Shown one piece after another: positions 17,671 to 25,445 of a DNA stretch of 64,000 nt (positions are counted from its first letter, which is position 1; the number at the start of each line of letters is the position of its first letter). The notes beneath the pieces were generated by a model, which was given only the letters and a program-made list of their open reading frames with translations, was not told the DNA's origin and searched no databases. The DNA is from Nitrincola iocasae (lineage in GTDB: Bacteria; Pseudomonadota; Gammaproteobacteria; Pseudomonadales; Balneatricaceae): the NCBI RefSeq assembly GCF_008727795.1, contig NZ_CP044222.1:992001-1056000 (forward strand). Reading direction: 5' to 3'. A program made the translations under genes and the position numbers.

Positions 17671-17698
17671 TGGAAAATCAGCCTGAAATCTGTATAAT
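17671..17698 (+). promoter_or_regulatory. Probable thrS operon promoter
   Basis: TATAAT at 17693-17698 has TGGAAA at 17671-17676 as a weak -35 (16-bp spacer). The leader to thrS at 17798 is about 90 bases and contains inverted repeats around 17710-17725 that could be the structured operator used by ThrRS to repress its own translation, as known in E. coli. Confidence 0.5.
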
Positions 17699-17797
17699 AT
17701 TCACCCGCTGTACCTGGTTTGTACGGCTTTTTATTTTCCAGCATTCACATGCTTATGTGGCCTGTCGTAGGGGTCACCACTAAGATAAGGACTCAAC

Positions 17798-19714
17798 ATG
17801 CCCGTAATTACGCTCCCGGACGGCAGTTCACGCCAGTTCGATCACCCTGTTTCTGTATTTGATGTCGCCGCCGATATCGGCGCGGGTCTGGCTAAAGCCG
17901 CCCTGGCCGGTAAGGTTAATGGCGAGCTGGTTGATACCAGTTACACTATCGATACAGATGTTGAATTGGCAATCGTGACGGCACGAGACGAAGAAGGCGT
18001 GGATATTATCCGCCATTCGTGTGCCCACCTGATGGCCATGGCTGTGCAGGATCTGTTTCCGGGTGCACAGGTCACCATCGGGCCGGTGATCGACAACGGT
18101 TTTTACTATGACTTTGCCTATGAGCGCCCGTTCACACCGGAAGATCTGGAGAAGATCGAAGCGCGCATGCATGCACTGTCCAAGCAGAATTTGCCGGTCG
18201 AGCGTTCGTTGATGAGTCGTGATGAAGCGGTTGCGTTGTTCGAAGAGATGGGCGAGTCCTACAAGGTTGAGATCATTAGTGATATCCCTTCCGACCAGCC
18301 ACTGTCCTTCTACAAGCAGGGTGATTTTATCGACCTGTGCCGTGGCCCGCACGTGCCTTCAACCGGTCATATCAAAGTCTTCAAGCTGATGAAGGTGGCC
18401 GGTGCCTACTGGCGTGGCAATTCTGATAATGAAATGCTGCAGCGTATCTATGGTACCGCCTGGGGCGATAAAAAAGATCTGAAAGACTATCTGTTCCGCC
18501 TGGAAGAAGCCGAGAAGCGTGACCACCGTAAACTGGGTAAGTCCCTACACCTGTTCCACATGCAGGAAGAAGCACCGGGTATGGTGTTCTGGCATCCGCA
18601 TGGCTGGACAGTGTATCAGCAGATTGAACAGTATATGCGTGCCAAGCAGATCAGGCATGGTTACCAGGAAATCAAAACTCCGATGGTGGTTGAGCGTACC
18701 TTGTGGGAGAAGTCCGGACACTGGGACAAATTCCACGAAGAGATGTTTACCACCCATTCGGAAAGTCGCGACTTTGCCATCAAGCCAATGAACTGCCCTT
18801 GTCATGTGCAGGTGTTCAACCAGGGGCTGCGTTCTTATCGCGATCTGCCGCTGCGTCTGGCTGAGTTCGGTTCCTGTCATCGTAATGAGCCTTCTGGTGC
18901 GTTGCACGGTATTATGCGTGTACGTGGCTTTGTCCAGGATGATGCACATATTTTCTGTGCCGAAAACACGATTCAGAAAGAAGTGGCTGACTTCATCAAT
19001 TTTCTGCATGAAGTCTATAATGATTTTGGCTTTACCAACGTCATTTATAAACTGTCGACACGTCCGGAAAAACGCGTCGGTTCGGATGAGAGCTGGGATA
19101 AAGCCGAGAAAGCCCTGGCAGATGCACTCGATGCAGCTGGACTGGATTGGGAAGAGTTGCCGGGTGAAGGTGCCTTTTATGGCCCGAAAATCGAATTCTC
19201 GCTCAAAGATTGCCTGGGACGTGTATGGCAATGTGGCACGATTCAGGTGGATTTCTCCATGCCAGGTCGTCTGGGAGCACAATTTGTTAACGAAGTAGGT
19301 GATAGAGAAGTGCCTGTCATGCTACATCGTGCTATCCTAGGTTCCTTCGAGCGGTTTATTGGTATTCTGATCGAACACTATGCAGGTGCTTTGCCGGTTT
19401 GGCTGAGTCCTGTTCAGGCGGTGTTACTGAATATTACCGATAAACAGGCAGATTTTTGCCAGAAAGTGAACGAAAAACTGCAAGAAGCAGGAATACGTTC
19501 ACAGATAGACTTGAGAAACGAGAAGATCGGCTTTAAAATCCGCGAGCACACTTTACAGAAAGTCCCTTACCTCTTGGTAGTGGGCGATAAAGAAGTGGAA
19601 TCCGGAACCGTAGCAGTGCGTACGCGCTCCGGTCAGGATCTAGGCAGTCTTCCCGTTGATGATCTGATTGAACTATTGAAATCAGACATCAGCCGCAAGT
19701 CGGCTCAAGAATAA
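17798..19714 (+). CDS. thrS: Threonyl-tRNA synthetase
   Basis: 638 residues, full length. An N-terminal TGS domain (1-62), the editing domain with the zinc-type motif HSCAHLMAMA near residue 72, the class II catalytic core with the zinc ligands in MNCPCH near 333 and RNEPSGALHGIMRVRGF near 363, and a C-terminal anticodon domain (about 540-638). It charges tRNA-Thr. First gene of the conserved thrS-infC-rpmI-rplT run; AAGGA lies upstream of the start. Confidence 0.97.
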   Translation: MPVITLPDGSSRQFDHPVSVFDVAADIGAGLAKAALAGKVNGELVDTSYTIDTDVELAIVTARDEEGVDIIRHSCAHLMAMAVQDLFPGAQVTIGPVIDNGFYYDFAYERPFTPEDLEKIEARMHALSKQNLPVERSLMSRDEAVALFEEMGESYKVEIISDIPSDQPLSFYKQGDFIDLCRGPHVPSTGHIKVFKLMKVAGAYWRGNSDNEMLQRIYGTAWGDKKDLKDYLFRLEEAEKRDHRKLGKSLHLFHMQEEAPGMVFWHPHGWTVYQQIEQYMRAKQIRHGYQEIKTPMVVERTLWEKSGHWDKFHEEMFTTHSESRDFAIKPMNCPCHVQVFNQGLRSYRDLPLRLAEFGSCHRNEPSGALHGIMRVRGFVQDDAHIFCAENTIQKEVADFINFLHEVYNDFGFTNVIYKLSTRPEKRVGSDESWDKAEKALADALDAAGLDWEELPGEGAFYGPKIEFSLKDCLGRVWQCGTIQVDFSMPGRLGAQFVNEVGDREVPVMLHRAILGSFERFIGILIEHYAGALPVWLSPVQAVLLNITDKQADFCQKVNEKLQEAGIRSQIDLRNEKIGFKIREHTLQKVPYLLVVGDKEVESGTVAVRTRSGQDLGSLPVDDLIELLKSDISRKSAQE

Positions 19715-19737
19715 AGAATTCGTCAGGAGATAGTACT

Positions 19738-20274
19738 ATCAGGCGTGATAACAAAAGAGGTGGCCGTGCGCCGTTGCCACCCATTAATGAAAATATCCGT
19801 GCAACTGAACTGCGTTTAATTGCTGCAGATGGTGCACAGGTTGGTATCGTAACGATTGATCAGGCGCTTGAGCTAGCTCTCGCGTCTGAACTTGACCTGG
19901 TTCAGATCTCTGATTCTGATCCCATAGTCTGTAAGATAATGGATTATGGTAAGCATCAGTATGAACTGAAGAAAAAAGCAAATGAGGCTAAGAAGAAACA
20001 GACTCAGATGCAGGTCAAGGAAGTGAAATTCCGTCCCGGTACGGATGAAGGGGATTATCAGGTAAAACTGCGCAACCTGATACGTTTCCTTGAAAGCGGA
20101 GACAAAACCAAGGTAACCCTTAGGTTCCGTGGTCGTGAGATGGCTCACCAGGAGCTGGGCATGCAATTGCTGAAGCGGATCGAAGCTGATCTGTCTGAAT
20201 TCGGCATTGTAGAACAGCATCCAAAAATGGAAGGTCGTCAAATGGTCATGGTTGTTGCTCCGAAGAAGAAATAG
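19738..20274 (+). CDS. infC: Translation initiation factor IF-3 with non-canonical AUC start
   Basis: 178 residues if read from ATC at 19738. The family N-terminus IRRDNKRGGRAPLPPINENI lies upstream of any ATG/GTG/TTG that would give a full protein, and AGGAG at 19725-19729 stands eight bases before this ATC. Homologs start at the rare codons AUU, AUC or AUA, which lets IF-3 reject its own start and so limit its synthesis. The rest is complete: an N-terminal domain, a lysine-rich linker near residue 80 and a C-domain ending MVMVVAPKKK. A TTG at 19774 would lose 12 conserved residues. Confidence 0.93.
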   Translation: MRRDNKRGGRAPLPPINENIRATELRLIAADGAQVGIVTIDQALELALASELDLVQISDSDPIVCKIMDYGKHQYELKKKANEAKKKQTQMQVKEVKFRPGTDEGDYQVKLRNLIRFLESGDKTKVTLRFRGREMAHQELGMQLLKRIEADLSEFGIVEQHPKMEGRQMVMVVAPKKK

Positions 20275-20290
20275 TCATCCAGGCTGCAGA

Positions 20291-20330
20291 CCCGCTCGCC
20301 ACACAGTTATCTGAGTGGCGGGCGGGTTTT
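20291..20330 (+). terminator. Strong hairpin with T-run between infC and rpmI
   Basis: Arms 20291-20302 and 20315-20326 pair over 12 bp with one G-T pair, followed by TTTTGTTGTTT. It lies 50 bases before rpmI and can act as an internal attenuator. In E. coli the same interval is where L20 represses rpmI-rplT, so it may serve autoregulation. Confidence 0.6.
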
Positions 20331-20379
20331 GTTGTTTCGCGTGTGACTGATTAATAAACGAATGCGTGGAGTGAAAGTA

Positions 20380-20574
20380 ATGCCAAAGATTAAAACTGTC
20401 CGCGGTGCGGCAAAGCGTTTCAAAAAAACTGCGAATGGCATCAAGCACAAGCAGTCCTTTAAAAGCCACATTCTGACCAAGAAGAGTACCAAGCGTAAGC
20501 GTCAGCTGCGCCCGATGATGCAGGTTCACGAGAGTGATGTGAAACTTGTTAAACGTATGCTCCCGACACTGTAA
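20380..20574 (+). CDS. rpmI: Ribosomal protein L35
   Basis: 64 residues starting MPKIKTVRGAAKRFKKT, the exact family N-terminus; the open frame begins six codons earlier but GGAG at good spacing supports this ATG. Highly basic, ends KLVKRMLPTL. A large-subunit protein cotranscribed with rplT, which follows 44 bases later. Confidence 0.97.
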   Translation: MPKIKTVRGAAKRFKKTANGIKHKQSFKSHILTKKSTKRKRQLRPMMQVHESDVKLVKRMLPTL

Positions 20575-20618
20575 GTGTTACTTGAGTCAAGACTGAAATT
20601 TTATAGGAAGGAAATGTT

Positions 20619-20975
20619 ATGCCTCGCGTAAAACGTGGTGTTGTGGCGCGTCGTCGTCATAAGAAAATTCTGAAACTGGCCAAGGGTTACTATGGTGCCC
20701 GTAGCCGTGTATTCCGTGTAGCCAAACAGGCGGTTATCAAAGCCGGTCAGTATGCTTATCGTGACCGTCGTCAACGTAAGCGTCAGTTCCGTGCTCTGTG
20801 GATTGCCCGTATCAATGCGGCTGCACGTATTAATGGTCTGTCTTACAGCCGTTTCATTGCTGGTTTGAAAAAAGCCAACATCGAAATCGACCGTAAAGTG
20901 CTGGCTGACCTGGCTGTTAATCAGCAGAATGCCTTTGCTGCCGTGGTTGAAAAGGCCAAAGTAGCGCTGGCGTAA
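20619..20975 (+). CDS. rplT: Ribosomal protein L20
   Basis: 118 residues, usual length. It begins MPRVKRGVVARRRHKKILK and contains the conserved GLSYSRFIAGLKKANIEIDR near 85. It is needed for early 50S assembly and in E. coli represses its own operon by binding leader RNA. AGGAAGG-type ribosome site. Followed by a terminator-like hairpin before pheS. Confidence 0.97.
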   Translation: MPRVKRGVVARRRHKKILKLAKGYYGARSRVFRVAKQAVIKAGQYAYRDRRQRKRQFRALWIARINAAARINGLSYSRFIAGLKKANIEIDRKVLADLAVNQQNAFAAVVEKAKVALA

Positions 20976-21014
20976 GCCAACACCCACCTATTGGTAGGTT
21001 AGAAACTGACAGAT

Positions 21015-21045
21015 AAGGGGAGGGGTGTATACCTTCCCCTTTTTT
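21015..21045 (+). terminator. Hairpin with T-run between rplT and pheS
   Basis: AAGGGGA at 21015-21021 pairs with TCCCCTT at 21035-21041 and runs into TTTTT. It sits 16 bases before pheS. No phenylalanine-rich leader peptide is visible, so it looks like a partial terminator rather than classic pheST attenuation. Confidence 0.6.
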
Positions 21046-21061
21046 ATGCGGAGTTGAAACA

Positions 21062-22045
21062 ATGGAAAATCTTGCACAACTGTTAGAACAGGGCAAGCAA
21101 GCTGTAGCACAGGCTGATAATGTCAGGCTGCTGGATGAGGTGCGCGTTCAGTACCTGGGTAAGAAAGGTGAGCTTACCCAGTTATTGAAAGGCCTGGGTA
21201 AACTGTCGGCTGAAGAGCGTCCTGCGGCAGGCGCAAAAATCAACGAAGCCAAGGAAGCCTTGCAGGCTGAACTGGATCAGCGTCGGGATACTCTGGAAGC
21301 TGAGGCTCTGAGTGCCAAGCTGGCGGCTGAACAGATCGATGTCACTCTGCCGGGCCGTGGTCAGGGTCTGGGTGGAATGCATCCGGTGACCCGTACTCTG
21401 GAGCGTATCGAAGCGTTCTTCGGTAGCATTGGCTTCAGTGTTGCTGAAGGTCCGGAAGTGGAAGATGACTACCACAACTTTGAGGCGCTGAATATTCCTG
21501 CGCATCATCCGGCACGTGCCATGCACGATACCTTCTATTTTGATGCCCACACCCTGTTGCGTACGCATACCTCACCTGTGCAGGTGCGCACCATGGAAAC
21601 CAAGCAGCCACCGATCCGGATCATCTGTCCGGGCCGGGTGTACCGCTGCGACTATGACCAGACCCACTCACCCATGTTTCATCAGGTTGAGGGTTTGCTG
21701 GTCGACAAGAACGTCAGCTTTGCCGACCTGAAAGGTACGCTGGAAGAGTTTCTGCGGGAATTTTTCGAAGAGGATGTCAAAGTCCGCTTCCGTCCCTCCT
21801 ATTTCCCCTTTACCGAGCCGTCTATTGAAGTGGATATAGATCGCGGTGATGGCAAGTGGCTGGAAGTGCTGGGCTGCGGCATGGTGCACCCGAAAGTATT
21901 TGAGTATTCCGGTATCGACCCCGAAGTCTACACCGGCTTTGCCTTTGGTATGGGGGTAGAGCGACTGGCGATGTTGCGTTATGGCGTGAATGACTTGCGC
22001 CTGTTCTTTGAAAATGACCTGCGCTTTTTAGGTCAGTTCAGTTAA
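21062..22045 (+). CDS. pheS: Phenylalanyl-tRNA synthetase alpha subunit
   Basis: 327 residues, full length. An N-terminal coiled coil (1-85) and the class II catalytic core with HPVTRTLERIEAFFGSIGF near residue 102, HNFEALNIPAHHPAR near 139 and the motif 3 region FGMGVERLAMLRYG near 298. With PheT it forms the alpha2-beta2 enzyme charging tRNA-Phe. PheT follows after 42 bases. Confidence 0.97.
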   Translation: MENLAQLLEQGKQAVAQADNVRLLDEVRVQYLGKKGELTQLLKGLGKLSAEERPAAGAKINEAKEALQAELDQRRDTLEAEALSAKLAAEQIDVTLPGRGQGLGGMHPVTRTLERIEAFFGSIGFSVAEGPEVEDDYHNFEALNIPAHHPARAMHDTFYFDAHTLLRTHTSPVQVRTMETKQPPIRIICPGRVYRCDYDQTHSPMFHQVEGLLVDKNVSFADLKGTLEEFLREFFEEDVKVRFRPSYFPFTEPSIEVDIDRGDGKWLEVLGCGMVHPKVFEYSGIDPEVYTGFAFGMGVERLAMLRYGVNDLRLFFENDLRFLGQFS

Positions 22046-22087
22046 GTCGTCGTCATCGTCAGCTCTAAGGATTAACAGGATTAAACA

Positions 22088-24469
22088 ATGAAATTCAGTG
22101 AACAGTGGTTACGTGAATGGGTACAGCCCGCTTTGGCAACACAGGCGCTTGCCGATCAGTTGAGCCTGGCTGGTCTTGAAGTCGATGACGTCAGTGCCGT
22201 TGCAGGTGAGTTCAGCGGTGTGGTCGTGGCTGAAATCATCTCGGCAGAGCAACATCCGGATGCTGATAAACTCAAGCTTTGTCAAGTTAGCGATGGCAGC
22301 GAGACCTATCAGGTGGTGTGTGGCGCCGCCAATGCCCGTGCTGGCCTGAAAACGGCCTTTGCCCGTGTCGGCGCCAACTTACCCGGCGACTTCCGTATCA
22401 AGCGTGCCAAGCTGCGCGGTGTAGAATCCATGGGCATGCTCTGTGCCGAAGATGAGCTGGGCTTGTCTGACGATCATGCAGGTATCATGGAGCTGGCAGT
22501 TGATGCGCCGGTCGGTGCTGACCTGCGTGACTACCTGAATCTGAACGACAGCCTGATCGATGTCGATCTGACTCCAAACCGTGGCGATTGCCTGAGCATT
22601 GCCGGTATGGCCCGTGAAGTTGGTGTGCTCAATCAGGTGCCCGTTAAGCCGGTAACGATTGAACCGGTGGCGGCGGTAATTGACGATACCTTCCCGGTCA
22701 CGCTCGCCGCGCCAGACGCCTGCCCACGTTATGTGGGTCGGGTGATCCGCAATATCAATCCTGGTGCTGAAACGCCGCTATGGATGCAGGAAAAACTGCG
22801 TCGCTCCGGTATTCGCAGTATCGATCCTGTGGTGGATGTGACCAACTATATCTTGTTGGAGCTGGGTCAGCCGATGCATGCGTTTGATCTGCAGCAGCTC
22901 AGCGATGGCATTACGGTGCGCATGGCTCAGGCGGGTGAAACCCTGGTGTTGCTGGATGAAACCGAGGTGACCCTCAATCCAGATACGCTGCTGATCACCG
23001 ATGCCAAAGGGCCACTGGCCATGGCCGGTATCATGGGCGGTGATGCCAGTGGCGTGACCGATAAAACCCGCGATATCTTCCTGGAAAGCGCCTATTTCAA
23101 CCCGCTGTCTATTGTTGGTCGGGCGCGTAATTACGGTTTGCATACTGACTCATCACATCGCTTTGAACGGGGTGTTGACTGGCAGTTACAACGCCAGGCC
23201 ATCGAGCGCGCGACTGCCTTGTTGCTGGAGATCGTCGGTGGTGAACCCGGCCCTGTGACCGAGGCCGTGAGTGAAACTGATTTGCCCGTTACCCCAGTGG
23301 TACGCCTGCGAGATGCCAAAATCAATGCCATGTTGGCGATGGAGATGCCCAGTACCACGGTTGAGGATATTCTCACGCGTCTGGGCATGACCTTGAGCCG
23401 TAAAACGGAAGAGGCGGCCTGGGCTGTGCAGGTGCCTTCCTGGCGCTTTGATATCACCCTGGAAGTTGATCTGATCGAAGAGCTTGCTCGGGTGTATGGC
23501 TATGACAACTTACCGGTACGCATCCCTATCGCCCAGTTACCGCTGCCGCCTATCAGCGAAGCGCGTGTTGATCTGGCGCGAGTACGCCGCCACTTGATCA
23601 GTCGTAACTATCAGGAAGCCATTACTTACAGCTTCATTGAATCCGGTCTGTCAGCCCTGTTTGATCCGGATACCCAGCCGCTGGCGCTGGCAAACCCCAT
23701 CTCAGCCGAAATGGCGGTGATGCGCACCACGCTCTGGCCAGGTCTGATTAAAGCGGTGCAGTATAACCAGAACCGTCAGCAGTCGCGTATTCGTCTGTTC
23801 GAGACGGGCCAGCGCTTCATCCCTCAGGGCGACACACTGGTGCAGGAAAATGCCATTGCCGGTGTTATTACCGGTGGACGTGATTCTGAAGGCTGGATGG
23901 CTGGAAAAGATAAAGTCGATTTTTTTGATATAAAAGGTGATGTTGAAACCCTGCTGGCGCTGGGAGGCGAGGCTGATAGCTTCCGTTTTGTGGCGGCGCA
24001 GCATCCGGCACTGCACCCAGGGCAGTCAGCCAAGATTGAGCGTAATGGCGAAACGCTGGGGTATATCGGCGCGATGCACCCGATTTTGTTGAAAAAACTA
24101 GACCTCAATGGTCCTGTTTATCTATTTGAATTAAAACAGGATATAGTCACAGCTGGACGTCTGCCACGCTATACGCCCTTGTCTAAATTCCCGGAAATGC
24201 GCCGTGACCTGTCATTGCTGGTGGACGAGCATGTCAGCTACGATGCTATTCGTGATGTGGTCTCCAGTTCAGCTGGCGATGCACTAAAACAGGTCATACT
24301 TTTTGACCTTTACCAGGGACAAGGCATTGAAGCAGGTAGAAAAAGTCTTGCTTTGGGCTTGACCTGGCAGCATCCTTCGCGCACTCTTACTGATGAAGAA
24401 ATAAACAATAGCGTATCTGCTGTTGTGGTGGCACTGACAACACATTGCGGTGCATCGTTAAGAGATTAA
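22088..24469 (+). CDS. pheT: Phenylalanyl-tRNA synthetase beta subunit
   Basis: 793 residues, full length. It has the tRNA-binding EMAP-like domain (about 40-150, with HPDADKLKLCQV), the B3/4 editing domain (about 210-390), the B5 domain (400-475), a catalytic-like core and the C-terminal anticodon-binding fold (about 700-793). It edits mischarged Tyr-tRNA-Phe and anchors PheS. Ends seven bases before the next open frame, so ihfA is co-transcribed. Confidence 0.97.
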   Translation: MKFSEQWLREWVQPALATQALADQLSLAGLEVDDVSAVAGEFSGVVVAEIISAEQHPDADKLKLCQVSDGSETYQVVCGAANARAGLKTAFARVGANLPGDFRIKRAKLRGVESMGMLCAEDELGLSDDHAGIMELAVDAPVGADLRDYLNLNDSLIDVDLTPNRGDCLSIAGMAREVGVLNQVPVKPVTIEPVAAVIDDTFPVTLAAPDACPRYVGRVIRNINPGAETPLWMQEKLRRSGIRSIDPVVDVTNYILLELGQPMHAFDLQQLSDGITVRMAQAGETLVLLDETEVTLNPDTLLITDAKGPLAMAGIMGGDASGVTDKTRDIFLESAYFNPLSIVGRARNYGLHTDSSHRFERGVDWQLQRQAIERATALLLEIVGGEPGPVTEAVSETDLPVTPVVRLRDAKINAMLAMEMPSTTVEDILTRLGMTLSRKTEEAAWAVQVPSWRFDITLEVDLIEELARVYGYDNLPVRIPIAQLPLPPISEARVDLARVRRHLISRNYQEAITYSFIESGLSALFDPDTQPLALANPISAEMAVMRTTLWPGLIKAVQYNQNRQQSRIRLFETGQRFIPQGDTLVQENAIAGVITGGRDSEGWMAGKDKVDFFDIKGDVETLLALGGEADSFRFVAAQHPALHPGQSAKIERNGETLGYIGAMHPILLKKLDLNGPVYLFELKQDIVTAGRLPRYTPLSKFPEMRRDLSLLVDEHVSYDAIRDVVSSSAGDALKQVILFDLYQGQGIEAGRKSLALGLTWQHPSRTLTDEEINNSVSAVVVALTTHCGASLRD

Positions 24470-24485
24470 AGACAGGGTGATTGTC

Positions 24486-24797
24486 ATGGGCTCTTTGACT
24501 AAAGCCGAGATGGCTGAGCGTTTGTTCGACGAACTGGGTTTGAATAAGCGTGAAGCTAAAGAAATGGTGGAATCTTTTTTTAACGAAATACGTGAATGTC
24601 TGGCATCCAATGAGCAGGTAAAACTCTCCGGCTTCGGCAACTTTGACCTGCGTGACAAACGCCAGCGTCCAGGTCGTAACCCGAAAACAGGCGAGGAAGT
24701 GCCCATTTCGGCGCGCCGGGTAGTCACGTTCAGGCCAGGCCAGAAACTGAAGGAGCGCGTGGACATCTATGCCGGCAGCCGGAGAGAAGAATCCTGA
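24486..24797 (+). CDS. ihfA: Integration host factor alpha subunit
   Basis: 103 residues from ATG 24486, matching the family start (M-x-LTKAEMAERLF); a GTG nine bases upstream is less likely and AGGG lies eight bases before the ATG. The beta-arm has RNPKTGEEVPISARRVV with the DNA-intercalating proline near residue 65. It bends DNA with IHF-beta, aiding recombination and promoter architecture. Its place behind pheT is conserved in gammaproteobacteria. Confidence 0.96.
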   Translation: MGSLTKAEMAERLFDELGLNKREAKEMVESFFNEIRECLASNEQVKLSGFGNFDLRDKRQRPGRNPKTGEEVPISARRVVTFRPGQKLKERVDIYAGSRREES

Positions 24798-25131
24798 GCT
24801 GGAACCCATTCCGGGCAAACGCTATTTTACCATCGGCGAGGCTGCAAAACTCTGCGACCTCAAGCCGCATGTATTGCGTTACTGGGAGCAGGAGTTCAAG
24901 CAGATACAGCCGGTCAAGCGCAATAACCGTCGCTATTATCAGCGTCAGGATCTATTGCTGATCCGCCAGATACGCAGTCTGCTTTACGAGCAGGGTTTTA
25001 CTATTACTGGTGCCAGGCAATGGCTCAGTGGTGACGAAGCCAATGATGACTCTGCCCGCTACCAGCAGTTGATTCGCCAGACCATTAATGAGCTGGACGA
25101 AATACTTAAATTGTTAAAATCCGTTAAATAA
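24769..25131 (+). CDS. MerR-family transcription regulator next to ihfA
   Basis: 120 residues. An N-terminal MerR helix-turn-helix (RYFTIGEAAKLCDLKPHVLRYWEQEF, in residues 18-43) and a short C-terminal helix with no metal-binding cysteines. The start lies 29 bases inside ihfA. This small MerR protein follows ihfA and precedes tRNA-Pro in many relatives; its targets are not established to my knowledge. Confidence 0.9.
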   Translation: MPAAGEKNPELEPIPGKRYFTIGEAAKLCDLKPHVLRYWEQEFKQIQPVKRNNRRYYQRQDLLLIRQIRSLLYEQGFTITGARQWLSGDEANDDSARYQQLIRQTINELDEILKLLKSVK

Positions 25132-25135
25132 TAGC

Positions 25136-25164
25136 TTCACACATTCAAAAGCTTAGTGTACTAT
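25136..25164 (+). promoter_or_regulatory. Promoter of tRNA-Pro
   Basis: TTCACA at 25136-25141 and TACTAT at 25159-25164 are separated by 17 bp, placing the start site about 35 bases before the tRNA. Confidence 0.55.
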
Positions 25165-25207
25165 TTGCAACCTCTTACGGATCAGAGCAACTCTGATCCC
25201 GCCTTAG

Positions 25208-25285
<78 letters not shown>

Positions 25286-25306
25286 ATTAAATCAAAGAGT
25301 TACATT

Positions 25307-25328
25307 AATCGCCGCCTGGCGATTTTTT
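25307..25328 (+). terminator. Terminator behind tRNA-Pro
   Basis: AATCGCC (25307-25313) pairs with GGCGATT (25318-25324) around GCCT, then four more T. Just beyond, at about 25352-25374, CGTGACCGTT stands twice in near-tandem. Confidence 0.75.
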
Positions 25329-25445
25329 GCTTTTTGGGGTTTAGAGCCTTTCTCGTGACCGTTCCGTGACCGTTTGAGATTTGCTTATCTTTTGATGAGT
25401 TTGATGTCGTGACGTGTTAAACAAAGTAATGATACCTTACGAGAT

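Noticed and set aside
20976..21061. Phenylalanine leader peptide before pheS
   Set aside because: The gap is 86 bases with only a hairpin; no short frame rich in Phe codons is present.
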